64,000 bases of DNA from SpSt-501 sp037481615 (GTDB taxonomy: Bacteria; Desulfobacterota; Desulfobacteria; Desulfobacterales; SpSt-501), in assembly GCA_037481615.1 (NCBI GenBank), contig JBBFLI010000008.1, one strand, 5' to 3'. Positions 25,078 to 35,842 of the stretch are shown here, one piece after another (position 1 is the first letter of the stretch; every line of letters begins with the position of its first letter). The translations under genes were made by a program, and so were the position numbers. The notes beneath the pieces were generated by a model. That model was not told where the DNA came from, ran no database searches, and saw only the letters and a list, made by a program, of their open reading frames with translations.

Positions 25078-25106
25078 ACTTTATCCCGACCGGGATCCCA
25101 AGTCAA
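25078..25106 (-). promoter_or_regulatory. Sigma-70 promoter of hpt operon
   Basis: On the minus strand TTGACT (25106-25101) and TAAAGT (25083-25078) are spaced by 17 nt, about 60 nt upstream of the hpt ATG. Confidence 0.7.
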
Positions 25107-25130
25107 ATGCGAGAAGAGCGCAAACTCTGC

Positions 25131-26039
25131 TTAAATGCCTGTTTCTGCTAACTTTTCGACAAGCTCGCGCTGCTCGCGGCTGAGCGCCCGGGGAATCTGG
25201 ACATGGATGTGCACGTAGAGGTCGCCCCGCTTTCCGCCCTTCATGGCGGGAAGGCCCTGACCGGGGATGCGGAGCTTGGTGCCGCTCCGGGTCCCGGGCG
25301 GCACCTTGAGGTTCAGGGTCTTCTCCTCGAGCGTCGGAATGGAAAGTGTCGTCCCCAGGAGGGCCTCGGTGAGCTTGATCTCCCGGTGGGTGACCAGGTC
25401 CTGGCCCTCGACACCGAAGACCGGGTCGTCGAGAAGCACGGTCTGGATGTAGAGGTCCCCCCGCGGGCCGCCGAAGGGGCCGGGATTGCCCTTGCCGGCG
25501 AGCCGGAGCTTCTTTCCGGTCGTCATCCCCTTGGGGATCTTGACCACGATCCGCTCGGGGATCCCCTGGACCTGGAGGGTGATCGCCTTCTCCGCCCCGA
25601 AGGCCGCCTCGCGCAGGGTGATCGGCAGCTCGTAGACGATATCGCTTCCTTTCACGGCCTGGGCGTGGCTGCGGCTGCGGCCGCCGAAAGGGGAGCCGGT
25701 CGCATAGGTGAAGCGCGTGCCTCGGCCCTCGCCGAAGAAATCGGCGCCGAAGCCGAACTCGCGCAGGATCTCGTTGATGTTGAACCCCCGGAAGATGTCC
25801 TCCTGGGTGAAACGCTCGCGGAAGCCTTCCGAGCCGAAGGTGTCGTATTCCTGCCGCTTCTGCTTGTCGCTCAAGACCGCGTAGGCTTCGCTGATCTTCT
25901 TGAACTTCTCCTCGGCCGTCTTGTCCCCCTTGGCGTGGTCGGGGTGGTACTTCATCGCGAGCTTGCGGTAGGCCTTCTTGATCTCCTCCTCGCTCGCATC
26001 ACGGCTGACCCCGAGGATCTTGTAGTAATCTTCCGCCAT
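25131..26039 (-). CDS. cbpA: DnaJ-class co-chaperone (CbpA-like)
   Basis: A 302-residue J-domain protein beginning MAEDYYKILGVSRDASEEEI, with the HPD motif in KYHPDHAKG that stimulates DnaK ATPase. A Gly/Phe-rich linker (about 75-130) is followed directly by the two C-terminal substrate-binding beta domains (KGSDIVYELPITLREAAFG, TEALLGTTLSIPTL) without the cysteine-rich zinc domain, so it is of the CbpA/DjlA-like class B type rather than DnaJ. ATG 26039 is preferred over an ATG at 26060 because the J domain starts there. A separate promoter lies at 26082-26109. Confidence 0.9.
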   Translation of the reverse strand: MAEDYYKILGVSRDASEEEIKKAYRKLAMKYHPDHAKGDKTAEEKFKKISEAYAVLSDKQKRQEYDTFGSEGFRERFTQEDIFRGFNINEILREFGFGADFFGEGRGTRFTYATGSPFGGRSRSHAQAVKGSDIVYELPITLREAAFGAEKAITLQVQGIPERIVVKIPKGMTTGKKLRLAGKGNPGPFGGPRGDLYIQTVLLDDPVFGVEGQDLVTHREIKLTEALLGTTLSIPTLEEKTLNLKVPPGTRSGTKLRIPGQGLPAMKGGKRGDLYVHIHVQIPRALSREQRELVEKLAETGI

Positions 26040-26081
26040 GGTCCTGCACCTCGATTCCAAACTCGTTCCAAGTCCGGTGCA

Positions 26082-26109
26082 AAAATAGGATAAAATTGAA
26101 TAGTGTCAA
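26082..26109 (-). promoter_or_regulatory. Sigma-70 promoter of the cbpA-like gene
   Basis: Minus-strand TTGACA (26109-26104) and TATTTT (26087-26082), spacer 16 nt, in an AT-rich patch upstream of the J-domain gene. Confidence 0.65.
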
Positions 26110-26139
26110 GGTGTTGCGATCTTAGGGGAAGCCCCTTTC

Positions 26140-28026
<1,887 letters not shown>

Positions 28027-28146
28027 GGAAGAGAGAGGGCCTCCGATTCGGATTGTGATGAACGCCGCGGCTGTGGTAGAAGAAGAGGGCGGCTCGTGCG
28101 GCCCCTGGCGCGGGGTGACGGCGATCCGGCGGACAGCCGGGAAATC

Positions 28147-28176
28147 ATTATAGGCGGGTCGGGGCGCGCGGGTCAA
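28147..28176 (-). promoter_or_regulatory. Sigma-70 promoter of mnmG
   Basis: Minus-strand TTGACC (28176-28171) and a consensus TATAAT (28152-28147), spacer 18 nt. The predicted leader before the mnmG ATG is about 115 nt. The divergent radical SAM gene starts only 10 nt beyond the -35 element. Confidence 0.75.
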
Positions 28177-28185
28177 CCTTTCTTG

Positions 28186-29109
28186 ATGACCGAAAGATAC
28201 CGGGATCTCAACTCCTACCTCCGCGCGCGCTTCGGCTGCCGGGTGCAGAAGATCACCCTCGATGCGGGCCTCACCTGTCCCAACCGCGACGGGACGAAGG
28301 GGACGGGCGGCTGCATCTATTGCAACGCGCGCGGCTCGGGTACCGGGGCCCACGCCCGCGGGCTTGCGATCCGCGAGCAGCTCGAAGCCGGCCGGGCGGC
28401 GGTCGCGCGCCGCTACGGGGCCGAACGGTTCATCGCCTACTTCCAGTCGTTTTCGAACACCTACGCCCCGCTTGCGCGCCTGCGGGCGCTCTACGAGGAG
28501 GCGGCATCCGCGCCCGGGGTGGTGGCGCTCTTCATCGGGACCCGGCCGGACTGCGTCACGGAGGAGGTGCTCGACCTGCTGGCCGAGTTCTCGCGCCGCC
28601 TGCTCGTCTGGGTGGAATACGGCCTGCAGACGGCAAACGAGAAGACGCTCGCCGCGATCCGCCGCGGCCACGGCGTCGAGGAGTTCCTCGCGGCGACGGC
28701 CGCCGCGCGCGCCCGGGGGATCCCGGTCTGCGCGCACATCATCCTGGGGCTCCCCGGCGAGACGCGCGAGGATGCGCGCCGGACCGCCCGCTTCCTCGGC
28801 CGGGCCGAGGTCGAGGGGGTGAAGATCCACAGCCTCTACATCGTGCGGGGGACCGCGCTCGAGGAGCTCTACCGCCGGGGGGCCTACCGGCCGCTTTCGC
28901 GCGAGGAATACGCCGCCTGGGCCGCGGATGTGATCGAGCGGCTGCCGCCCGGGGTGGTCATCCAGCGCCTGACGGGGGACCCGCACCCCGCGGAGCTGGT
29001 CGCGCCGGCATGGAGCCTGGACAAGGCGGCCGTGCTCGCGGCGATCCGCGGGGAACTCGAACGCCGGGACAGCCGGCAGGGGATATTCGCCCATGCAGAA
29101 GCAGACTGA
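28186..29109 (+). CDS. TIGR01212-type (YhcC-like) radical SAM protein
   Basis: A 307-residue radical SAM enzyme. The cluster motif is CPNRDGTKGTGGCIYC, with an 11-residue gap between the first two cysteines as in the YhcC family (TIGR01212). The start TERYRDLNSYLRARFG, the FIAYFQSFSNTYAP motif and HIILGLPGET are also characteristic. The reaction is not established. ATG 28186 is in a region divergent from mnmG, and its start is 10 nt from the mnmG -35 element. Its 3' end overlaps the next gene by 17 nt, suggesting coupling with the PPDK-like hybrid. Confidence 0.88.
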   Translation: MTERYRDLNSYLRARFGCRVQKITLDAGLTCPNRDGTKGTGGCIYCNARGSGTGAHARGLAIREQLEAGRAAVARRYGAERFIAYFQSFSNTYAPLARLRALYEEAASAPGVVALFIGTRPDCVTEEVLDLLAEFSRRLLVWVEYGLQTANEKTLAAIRRGHGVEEFLAATAAARARGIPVCAHIILGLPGETREDARRTARFLGRAEVEGVKIHSLYIVRGTALEELYRRGAYRPLSREEYAAWAADVIERLPPGVVIQRLTGDPHPAELVAPAWSLDKAAVLAAIRGELERRDSRQGIFAHAEAD

Positions 29110-32095
29110 CCTCGCCTGCACCCCTTTCCCGCGGTTCTTCGGGGCCGAGGAGTTCGACCTCTCCTTCAAGGTCTTCCACGAGCTCATGGCCCGCAAGGTG
29201 ACCGACATCCTCCTCATCTGCAGCCCTTACGAGGCCTTCATCATGGAGGAGGAAGGAAGGCTCGCCGAGCGGATCATCCACGAGTACCGGGGGCTCAACC
29301 TCTCGCGCCCCCCCATGCTCACCTGGGTCTCCAACTCCGCCGAGGCCCTCGAGGCCCTCGGGCGCCGCAAGTTCGATCTCGTGATCACGATGCCGCTCGT
29401 CGACGAGATGGACGCCAACGAGCTGGGCCGCGCGATCAAGGCGCAGCACCCGGAGCTCCCCATCTTTCTCCTGCTCCACCGGACCGGCCGGCAGATCCTC
29501 GAGGAGTCGATCTTCGACCCGGCGGCGATCGACCGCGTCTACGTCTGGCAGGGGAACGCCGACCTGCTGCTCGCGCTGATCAAGAACCTCGAGGACCGCA
29601 TGAACGTCCTCTACGACACCGAGCGCGCGCGCGTGCGCGTGCTCGTCCTCGTCGAGGACTCGCCGATCCACTACTCGGCGCTCTTGCCCATCCTCTACAA
29701 GGAGGTCGTCTCCCAGACCCAGGCGGTGATGGAGGACTCGGTCAACGACGAGCACCGCATCTTCCGCATGCGCGCGCGGCCCAAGGTGCTGCTCGCCCGG
29801 AGCTACGAGGAGGCGATCGAGCTGTGCCGCCGCTTCCGGCCCTACCTCCTGAGCGTCCTCTCCGACGTGCGCTTCCCGCGGGCGGGCAGGCTCGACGAGG
29901 CCGCGGGCTTCGCCCTGCTCTCGCAAATCCGCACCGAGGACCCGGATCTCCCCCTGCTCGTCCTCAGCAACGAGGAGGCGAACCGCGAGCGCGCCCTGTC
30001 CCTCTCCGCCGCCTTCGTCAACAAGAGCTCGCCCACGCTCCACGCCGAGATCCACGATTTCTTCCTTCGCTACCTCGGCTTCGGGGACTTCGTCTTCCGC
30101 ACCCCCGACGGGCGCGAGATCGGCCGGGCCTCGAACCTCGAGGAGATGGAGAAGCGGCTGCCCGATATCCCCGAGGAGTCGATCGCCTTCCACGCCAGCC
30201 GCAACCACTTCTCGAGCTGGCTCATGGCGCGCTCGGAGATCATGCTCGCCTCGCGCCTGCGGCCGATGAAGCTCGGGGACTTTGCGAGCGTCGCCGATCT
30301 CAAGGCCTTTCTCGTGGAGGCGATCCGCGAGCGGCGCCGCGGCATCCGCCGCGGCGTGATCGCCGCCATGGCCCCCGACCGCTTCGACCCCGAGGCCGAC
30401 TTCACGAAGATCGGGCGCGGCTCGCTCGGCGGCAAGGCGCGCGGGCTCGCCTTCGCGTCAGCCATCCTCCGCGACTGCACCGACCTGCGGCGCGATCTCT
30501 CCGGGGTCGAGATCCGCATCCCCAAGGCGCTCGCCGTCAGCACCGAGGCCTTCGACGCCTTCATCGCCGAAAACCGCCTCGAGCGCTTCGCCGCCGAGGA
30601 CGCGGAGGAGGAGGCGGTCGCCCGGGCCTTTCTCGCGGCCCGCCTGCCGGAGTGCCTGCGGCGGCAGCTCGCGCTCTTTCTCGAGCACACCCGCTGCCCG
30701 CTCGCCGTGCGCTCCTCGAGTCTGCTCGAGGACGCGCAGTTTCAGCCCTTCGCCGGGATCTACCGCACCTACATGCTCGCCAACAACGAGCCCGACTTCG
30801 GCGAGCGGCTCGCGCGCCTCGAGACCGCGGTCAAGGCGGTCTACGCCTCGACCTATTACCGCAACCCCAAGTCCTTCGCCCGCAGCATGGGCCACCACCT
30901 GGGCGAGGAGAAGATGGGCGTTCTGATCCAGCACCTCACGGGCTCGGCGTGGCGGGGGCTCTTCTTTCCCGCGCTCGCCGGCGTGCTCCAGTCCTGGAAT
31001 TTCTACCCCATCGGGCCCATGCGCGCCGAGGAGGGGATCGCCCACATCGCCCTCGGCCTGGGCAAGACCGTGGTCGAGGGCGAGACGGCGCTGCGCTTCT
31101 CGCCGCGGCACCCGCAGCACCTGCCACAGTTTTCGACGGTGGAGGACATTCTGCGCAACTGCCAGAAACACTTCTTCGCCCTGCAGCTTGCGGGCGCGCC
31201 GCCGATCGCCGGCGCGGAGGACGACCCGGCCGTGATCCGCGTTCCGGTCGACGAGGCGGCCGATTGCCCGGCCGTCTTGCGCCTCGCCGACACCTACGTC
31301 GCCTCCGAGCACCGCATCCGCGAGGGGGTGACCGGCGAGGGGATGCCGGTCCTCACCTTCTCGGGGATCCTCAAATACCGCGAGTTCCCGCTCGACGAGA
31401 TCCTCAGCCGCCTGCTCGAGATCGGGCGCCGCGGCATGGGCTGTGCGGTGGAGATCGAGTTCGCCGTCGATTTCCCGGAGGGAAGACGGCCGGTTTTCGA
31501 TCTGCTGCAGATCCGGCCGATGACGATCGCGCGGCAGCGGGCGCGGGTCGAAATCAGCGAAGAGGACCGCAGCCGGGCGGTCTGCCGCTCGAAGACCGCC
31601 CTCGGCAACGGGGTGACGACCGGGATCCGGGACATCGTCTACGTCGACCCCGAGGTTTTCGACCCGGCGAAAACCCGGGAGATCGCATCCGAGGTGGGCC
31701 GCCTGAACCGCAAGCTCGAAGCCGAGGGGAGGCCCTATTTCCTGATCGGCCCGGGCCGCTGGGGCTCGTCGGACCGGTGGCTGGGCATCCCGGTCAAGTG
31801 GAGCGACATCTCGGCGGTCAAGGCCGTGGCCGAAACCGCATCTCCCGTGCTCCGCGCCGACCCCTCGCAGGGGTCGCACTTCTTCCACAACATCACCTCG
31901 CTCGGGATCAGCTACCTCACGGTGTCGGAAAACGGTGAGGATCACATCGATTGGAACTGGCTGGGGGCGCAGCCGCTCGTCGACCGCACGCCGCATCTGC
32001 GCCACGTGCGGCCGGAGCGGCCGCTCATGATCAAGATCGACGGCCGCCGGTCGCTCGCCGTCGTCTTGCCGGGCGAGGATCAGCGGGAGGCCTGA
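29093..32095 (+). CDS. Receiver-like / PEP-pyruvate-binding (PPDK-N) hybrid protein
   Basis: A 1000-residue multidomain protein. The N-terminal 400 residues contain two response-regulator-like folds (about 36-165 and 180-345); the second begins VRVLVLVEDSPIHYSALLP, with the acidic pair of a receiver. Residues about 435-815 are a PPDK/PEP-synthase ATP-grasp domain (GRGSLGGKARGLAFAS, CPLAVRSSSLLEDAQFQPFAGIYRTY, LLQIRPMT). The phospho-histidine swivelling domain and PEP-binding TIM barrel of PPDK/PpsA are absent. The last 150 residues (FLIGPGRWGSSDRWLGIPV...SQGSHFFHNI) form a separate conserved-looking block. It probably uses ATP to phosphorylate or ligate something under signal control, but substrate and partner are unknown. 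Confidence 0.8.
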   Translation: MQKQTDLACTPFPRFFGAEEFDLSFKVFHELMARKVTDILLICSPYEAFIMEEEGRLAERIIHEYRGLNLSRPPMLTWVSNSAEALEALGRRKFDLVITMPLVDEMDANELGRAIKAQHPELPIFLLLHRTGRQILEESIFDPAAIDRVYVWQGNADLLLALIKNLEDRMNVLYDTERARVRVLVLVEDSPIHYSALLPILYKEVVSQTQAVMEDSVNDEHRIFRMRARPKVLLARSYEEAIELCRRFRPYLLSVLSDVRFPRAGRLDEAAGFALLSQIRTEDPDLPLLVLSNEEANRERALSLSAAFVNKSSPTLHAEIHDFFLRYLGFGDFVFRTPDGREIGRASNLEEMEKRLPDIPEESIAFHASRNHFSSWLMARSEIMLASRLRPMKLGDFASVADLKAFLVEAIRERRRGIRRGVIAAMAPDRFDPEADFTKIGRGSLGGKARGLAFASAILRDCTDLRRDLSGVEIRIPKALAVSTEAFDAFIAENRLERFAAEDAEEEAVARAFLAARLPECLRRQLALFLEHTRCPLAVRSSSLLEDAQFQPFAGIYRTYMLANNEPDFGERLARLETAVKAVYASTYYRNPKSFARSMGHHLGEEKMGVLIQHLTGSAWRGLFFPALAGVLQSWNFYPIGPMRAEEGIAHIALGLGKTVVEGETALRFSPRHPQHLPQFSTVEDILRNCQKHFFALQLAGAPPIAGAEDDPAVIRVPVDEAADCPAVLRLADTYVASEHRIREGVTGEGMPVLTFSGILKYREFPLDEILSRLLEIGRRGMGCAVEIEFAVDFPEGRRPVFDLLQIRPMTIARQRARVEISEEDRSRAVCRSKTALGNGVTTGIRDIVYVDPEVFDPAKTREIASEVGRLNRKLEAEGRPYFLIGPGRWGSSDRWLGIPVKWSDISAVKAVAETASPVLRADPSQGSHFFHNITSLGISYLTVSENGEDHIDWNWLGAQPLVDRTPHLRHVRPERPLMIKIDGRRSLAVVLPGEDQREA

Positions 32096-32559
32096 AGAAA
32101 GCGCCGGGCGTCCTCGTCGCCCAGCTCGGCCGCGCGGCGAAGGTCCTGCTGGGAGCGCTCGAGGTCGCCCGCCAGCAGGCGGGTGCGGCCGCGACCGTAG
32201 TAAAAATGGGCGTTTTGCGGGTCGAGCGCCAGCGCCCGGTCCATGTCGGCCAGGGCGCGGTCGAGCTCCCTCAACTCCGCCCAGGCCACCCCCCGCGCAA
32301 ACCAGGCGGCGGCGTTCGCGGGGTTCAGGGCCAGGGAGCGCTCGAAGTGGCGGACGGCGCCGCGGTAGTTGCCGTAGGTCGAGGCGAGGACCCCCCGCTC
32401 GAACCAGAAGGCGGCATCCCGGCTCTGGGAACCGGGCGTGCGGGCGGAGGGTTTCGCCGCGCCGTTTGCCGCCGCGGCGGGAGAGAAGAAGAGAAAGGCG
32501 GCGACCAGCGCAGGCAGGATCGAAGCCGCTGCGCGCGCGAAAAAGGAATCTCGGAGCAT
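32080..32559 (-). CDS. Exported TPR-repeat protein
   Basis: A 159-residue protein with an N-terminal signal sequence (SILPALVAAFLFFSPAAAA) and about three tetratricopeptide repeats: AFWFERGVLASTYGNYRGAV, AAWFARGVAWAELRELDRAL and AHFYYGRGRTRLLAGDLERS, each ending with the ALALDP-type helix. TPR proteins of this size act as periplasmic scaffolds; the partner is unknown. ATG 32559 has GGGGGGAG at ideal spacing, better than GTG 32565. The 3' end overlaps the convergent PPDK-like gene by 16 nt. Confidence 0.82.
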   Translation of the reverse strand: MLRDSFFARAAASILPALVAAFLFFSPAAAANGAAKPSARTPGSQSRDAAFWFERGVLASTYGNYRGAVRHFERSLALNPANAAAWFARGVAWAELRELDRALADMDRALALDPQNAHFYYGRGRTRLLAGDLERSQQDLRRAAELGDEDARRFLQASR

Positions 32560-32727
32560 GTCCACTCCCCCCTTGGTCTCGAGGATTTTCTTACGATATC
32601 GGCCGCCGGGGACCGAATCTTGAGCCTCCCGGAGCGACGGCGTTGAGGTTTTGCTGGCATCCGCGGGAAGGCTGCGTTATGCTGATCGGGGGTCAGGTCG
32701 AAACGTCGCCGGCTTGGGAGCGGAGCG

Positions 32728-33444
32728 ATGCGTGAATACCGGATCATCCCCCTTGCGGTCGGGGTCAACGAGACCGACCAGGGGGTCATGACCTATCTCC
32801 ACGGCTACGGCCGCAGAATCCTCCTTCCGATCTACGCCTTTTATCTCGAGGGCGCCAAGCGGCGGATCCTGGTCGACACCGGGCTCTCCGAGTTCCGGGT
32901 GCCGGGGGGGGCCGAGGAGAAGATGGGTTTCCCGATCCTCGAATTCGAGGAGGCGCTCTCCCGCGTGGGGCTTGCGCCGGCGGAGATCGAGGTCATCGTC
33001 CACACCCATCTCCACAACGATCACTGCGAAAACGACGCGCTCTGCCCGAACGCCGAGATCTGGGTGCAGAAGGCGGAACGGGAATTCCTGCGCCGGCCGC
33101 ACCCCGTCGACCACCGCTACGACGCGGAGCTGCTCGCGGGGCTGCGGGTGAGGGAGATCGAAGGCGACGGCGTCCTCGAGGAAGGCATCGAGCTCCTCTT
33201 TTCCCCCGGCCACACCCCGGGCGGCCAGTCGGTCGCCGTGAACACCGCGAAGGGCCGTGCGGTCATCACCGGCTTCTGCTGCAACGCCGAGAACTTCCCG
33301 CCGGTCGGCCCCGCCATAGCCCCCGGCGTGCATCTCGACCTGATCCAGGCCTGGGAGACGGCCCAGCGGATCCGCCGGGAAGCCGATCTCCTGATCCCGA
33401 TCCACGATCCCGCCGTGGGGCGGATGCGGTGCATCCCCGAATGA
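32728..33444 (+). CDS. Metallo-beta-lactamase-fold hydrolase (AHL-lactonase-like)
   Basis: A 238-residue binuclear metal hydrolase with the HxHxDH signature in HTHLHNDHCEND, the second metal ligand region SPGHTPGGQS and a late histidine in LIPIHDP. The arrangement and size match the N-acyl homoserine lactonase-related subfamily, but substrate cannot be inferred from motif alone. The N-terminus has no signal peptide. The next gene follows after 7 nt, so they probably form an operon. Confidence 0.82.
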   Translation: MREYRIIPLAVGVNETDQGVMTYLHGYGRRILLPIYAFYLEGAKRRILVDTGLSEFRVPGGAEEKMGFPILEFEEALSRVGLAPAEIEVIVHTHLHNDHCENDALCPNAEIWVQKAEREFLRRPHPVDHRYDAELLAGLRVREIEGDGVLEEGIELLFSPGHTPGGQSVAVNTAKGRAVITGFCCNAENFPPVGPAIAPGVHLDLIQAWETAQRIRREADLLIPIHDPAVGRMRCIPE

Positions 33445-33451
33445 GTCGACC

Positions 33452-33799
33452 ATGACCGCGGAAAACGACCTCGTTCTGATCTACTTCGAGGACAAGCCGC
33501 TCTCCTTCGCGCGCATCGAGAGCATCGAGCCCGATCACAAGCCGGACTGGTACCATGTGCGGCTGCTTCTGCTCCAGGTGCCGGTGCAGATCGTGACCTG
33601 GATCCTGCGAAGCGCTTACATCGACGGGGCGGAGTTCACGATGAACGGGAAGCGCATGCGGCTCGAGAAGGTGAAACCGCCCGCGGCGCCGATCGCGCGC
33701 GAAAAGGAAAAAAGGGAGCCGGTCGCCCCCGGCAAGCCGAAGGCCGAGGCGCCCGCCGCCAAGGTGATCCCCCTCTCCCAGATCAAAAAAGACCGCTGA
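33452..33799 (+). CDS. Conserved hypothetical small protein
   Basis: A 115-residue protein I do not recognise. Residues 1-75 look like a compact beta-rich domain (VLIYFEDKPLSFARIESIEP, then DWYHVRLLLLQVPVQIVTWIL), followed by a basic, Pro/Ala/Lys-rich tail ending in SQIKKDR. The IEPDxKxxWYxV pattern occurs in small proteins of anaerobic deltaproteobacteria, from memory. No signal peptide or membrane helix is evident. It sits 7 nt after the beta-lactamase-fold gene and 16 nt before a DUF1848 gene, so all three are probably cotranscribed. Confidence 0.6.
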   Translation: MTAENDLVLIYFEDKPLSFARIESIEPDHKPDWYHVRLLLLQVPVQIVTWILRSAYIDGAEFTMNGKRMRLEKVKPPAAPIAREKEKREPVAPGKPKAEAPAAKVIPLSQIKKDR

Positions 33800-33815
33800 A
33801 CGTCTCTTTCCCGCC

Positions 33816-34682
33816 GTGCCCGACCGGAACGCCATCGTGATCTCGGCTTCCCGCCGGACCGACATCCCCGCCTTCCACATGCCCTGGTTCATGAGGGGGG
33901 TCGAGCGCGGGGGCTTCGAGGTCGAGCACCCCTTCTCCCGCCGGGTGCGGTTCATCCCCATCCCCGCGGCATCCGTGCACACGATCGTCTTCTGGTCGAA
34001 GGACTTCGGCCCCTTTCTCGAAGGCCGTTACGGCGAGCGGCTCGAGGCGCGGGGCTTCCACCTCTACTTTCAGTTCACGCTCAACCCCGCGGATCCCGTG
34101 CTCGAGCCCGGGGTGCCGCCGCTCGCGGAGCGGCTCGCGCAGCTGCGCGAACTCGCCTTGCGCTTCGGGGCCGCTTGCGTCAACTGGCGGCTCGACCCCA
34201 TCTGTTTCTACCGCCTGGAGGAAAACGGGCGCCTGCGGGACAATCGGGGAGGGATGGAGCCGATCGCCGACGCGGCGGCCGCCGCGGGGATCCGCCGCTG
34301 CACGACGAGCTTTCTCGATCTCTACGCCAAGGTCGGGCGGCGGGTGGCAGGAATGTCCGGCTTTTCCTTCGTCGACCCGCCCACGGAGGTCAAAGTCGAA
34401 ACGATCCTCGGGCTGGAGGCCCTGCTCTGCGAACGGGGGATTTCGCTTCTGACCTGCTGCGAGGCGGGGCTCCTCGAGAGGCTCCCGGCTGCCTCGAGGA
34501 TCCGCGCCGGGGCCTGCATCCCGAGTGAACAGCTGGTCGCCCTCTACGGCGGGAGCCTCTCGTTCGCCCGCGATCCGGGCCAGCGCCGGGCCCAGGGTTG
34601 TCTCTGCCGCGTCTCGGTGGACATCGGCTCCTACGGCCGCCAGCGCTGCCGTCACGGCTGCCTCTACTGCTACGCCATCTAG
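33816..34682 (+). CDS. DUF1848 family protein with C-terminal cysteine cluster
   Basis: A 288-residue DUF1848 protein: start IVISASRRTDIPAFHMPWF, HTIVFWSKDFGPF, and a C-terminal cysteine cluster CLCRVSVDIGSYGRQRCRHG ending in CLYCYA. Five closely spaced cysteines suggest an iron-sulfur or zinc site, resembling radical-enzyme-type clusters; biochemical function is unknown. GTG 33816 is the start that gives the family N-terminus; no strong ribosome-binding site precedes it. A GGGGACGTCC repeat begins about 10 nt after the stop codon. Confidence 0.8.
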   Translation: MPDRNAIVISASRRTDIPAFHMPWFMRGVERGGFEVEHPFSRRVRFIPIPAASVHTIVFWSKDFGPFLEGRYGERLEARGFHLYFQFTLNPADPVLEPGVPPLAERLAQLRELALRFGAACVNWRLDPICFYRLEENGRLRDNRGGMEPIADAAAAAGIRRCTTSFLDLYAKVGRRVAGMSGFSFVDPPTEVKVETILGLEALLCERGISLLTCCEAGLLERLPAASRIRAGACIPSEQLVALYGGSLSFARDPGQRRAQGCLCRVSVDIGSYGRQRCRHGCLYCYAI

Positions 34683-34691
34683 GAGACCCAT

Positions 34692-34735
34692 TTAGGGGAC
34701 GTCCATTGTTATATCACTAACGTCCATGGTGGACG
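34692..34735. repeat. REP-like repeat d
   Basis: One forward unit (TTAGGGGACGTCC, then ATTGTTATATCACT, 34692-34718) followed by a small hairpin CGTCCA-TGG-TGGACG (34721-34735). It fills the gap between the DUF1848 stop codon and dusB, starting about 10 nt past the stop. Confidence 0.8.
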
Positions 34736-34748
34736 CGGGAAACCATCG

Positions 34749-35732
34749 ATGAAGATCGGATCGCTCGAGCTGGGGGAAAAGCCCGTCCTTTTCGCCCCCT
34801 TGGCCGGGATCACGCACGCCCCGGCACGGCTGCTCGCACGCGAGGCGGGCTGCCCGATGGCTTGGAGCGAGATGGTGAGCGCGGAGGGCCTGGTGCGCCG
34901 CCAGGCGGGCTCGCTCGGCGACCTCAAACGCCTGCCGGGTGAGGATCCGGTCGCAATCCAGATCTTCGGGGCCGACCCGAAGGTCATGGCCGAGGCCGCC
35001 CGTATCGTCGCGGACAGCGGCGCCGCCGTGATCGACATCAACGCAGGCTGCGCGGTGCGCAAGGTCGTCCGCCAGGGGGCCGGGGTCGCCCTGATGCGCG
35101 AACCGGACCGGATGCGGGAGGTGCTGCGCGCCGTACGGCGGGCGGTGCGGATCCCGATCACCCTCAAGATCCGCAGCGGCTGGGAGCCGGGCGGGGTTCA
35201 GGCGCTTAAGATCGGGCAAATCGCCCAGGATTGCGGCGTCGACGCGGTGATTTTGCATCCGCGCACGGCCACACAGCGTTTTGCCGGGAAGGCGGACTGG
35301 GCGGTCATCGCCCGGCTGAAGGGCGTGCTTTCGATTCCGGTGATTGGAAACGGTGACATCCGGACCCCGGAGGATGCGCGGCGCATGCTCACGGAGACCG
35401 GCTGTGACGCCGTGATGGTGGGGCGCCGCGCCGTGGGGGATCCCCATTTTTTTCGGCAAGTGCGGGAGGCCCTGGACGGTCGTCCGGTACCGCAGGAGAC
35501 ACCTGCGGAGCGCCTGGCGCGGATGCGTCGCTATATCGAGCTCGCCATCACCTGCCACGGCGAGGAAACCGCTTACCGGCTCCTTCGCACCCGACTTCCC
35601 TGGTTCACCCGCAACCTGCCCGGCGCTGCGGCCCTGCGCCGCCGCCTCGCCGCCTGCCGCCGCCTCGCCGCGATGCACTCCCTTTTAGGGGACGTCCATT
35701 CGTATATTGCTTGGGACCCCGACACGATTTAA
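34749..35732 (+). CDS. dusB: tRNA-dihydrouridine synthase (DusB type)
   Basis: An FMN-dependent enzyme reducing uridine to dihydrouridine in tRNA. The 327-residue sequence starts IGSLELGEKPVLFAPLAGIT and has AIQIFGADPKVMAEAARI, DINAGCAVRKVV with the catalytic Cys, ILHPRTATQRFAGKADW and VIGNGDIRTPEDA. The catalytic loop reads NAGCAVRKV instead of the usual NMGCPxxKV, a modest variation. The last 15 or so residues (about LGDVHSYIAWDPDTI) are encoded by a GGGGACGTCC repeat, so the gene has read through into inserted repeat DNA. Confidence 0.92.
   Translation: MKIGSLELGEKPVLFAPLAGITHAPARLLAREAGCPMAWSEMVSAEGLVRRQAGSLGDLKRLPGEDPVAIQIFGADPKVMAEAARIVADSGAAVIDINAGCAVRKVVRQGAGVALMREPDRMREVLRAVRRAVRIPITLKIRSGWEPGGVQALKIGQIAQDCGVDAVILHPRTATQRFAGKADWAVIARLKGVLSIPVIGNGDIRTPEDARRMLTETGCDAVMVGRRAVGDPHFFRQVREALDGRPVPQETPAERLARMRRYIELAITCHGEETAYRLLRTRLPWFTRNLPGAAALRRRLAACRRLAAMHSLLGDVHSYIAWDPDTI
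35684..35710 (+). repeat. REP-like repeat e, inside the 3' end of dusB
   Basis: A forward unit TTTAGGGGACGTCCATT followed by CGTATATTGC. It is translated in frame as the final part of DusB (residues LGDVHSYIA), and supplies the extra C-terminal tail before a new stop codon at 35730-35732. Confidence 0.8.
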
Positions 35733-35745
35733 GGGGCTATTTAGT

Positions 35746-35842
35746 ATTTAGGGGACGTATTTAGGGGACGTCCTTTTTATATCACTATCGATGCTGGGCC
35801 GCGAACATCCTGATGATATATGAATGGACGTCCCCTATTTGA
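35746..35842. repeat. REP-like repeat cluster f (two forward, one inverted)
   Basis: A truncated forward copy (35746-35760, TTTAGGGGACGTAT), a full forward unit (35761-35786) and an inverted unit (35813-35842). The last two form a roughly 22-bp inverted repeat around 27-30 nt. The stop codon of the convergent alpha/beta hydrolase (CTA on the plus strand at 35835-35837) lies within the inverted unit, in the shared TCAAATAGGGGACG flank. Confidence 0.82.
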
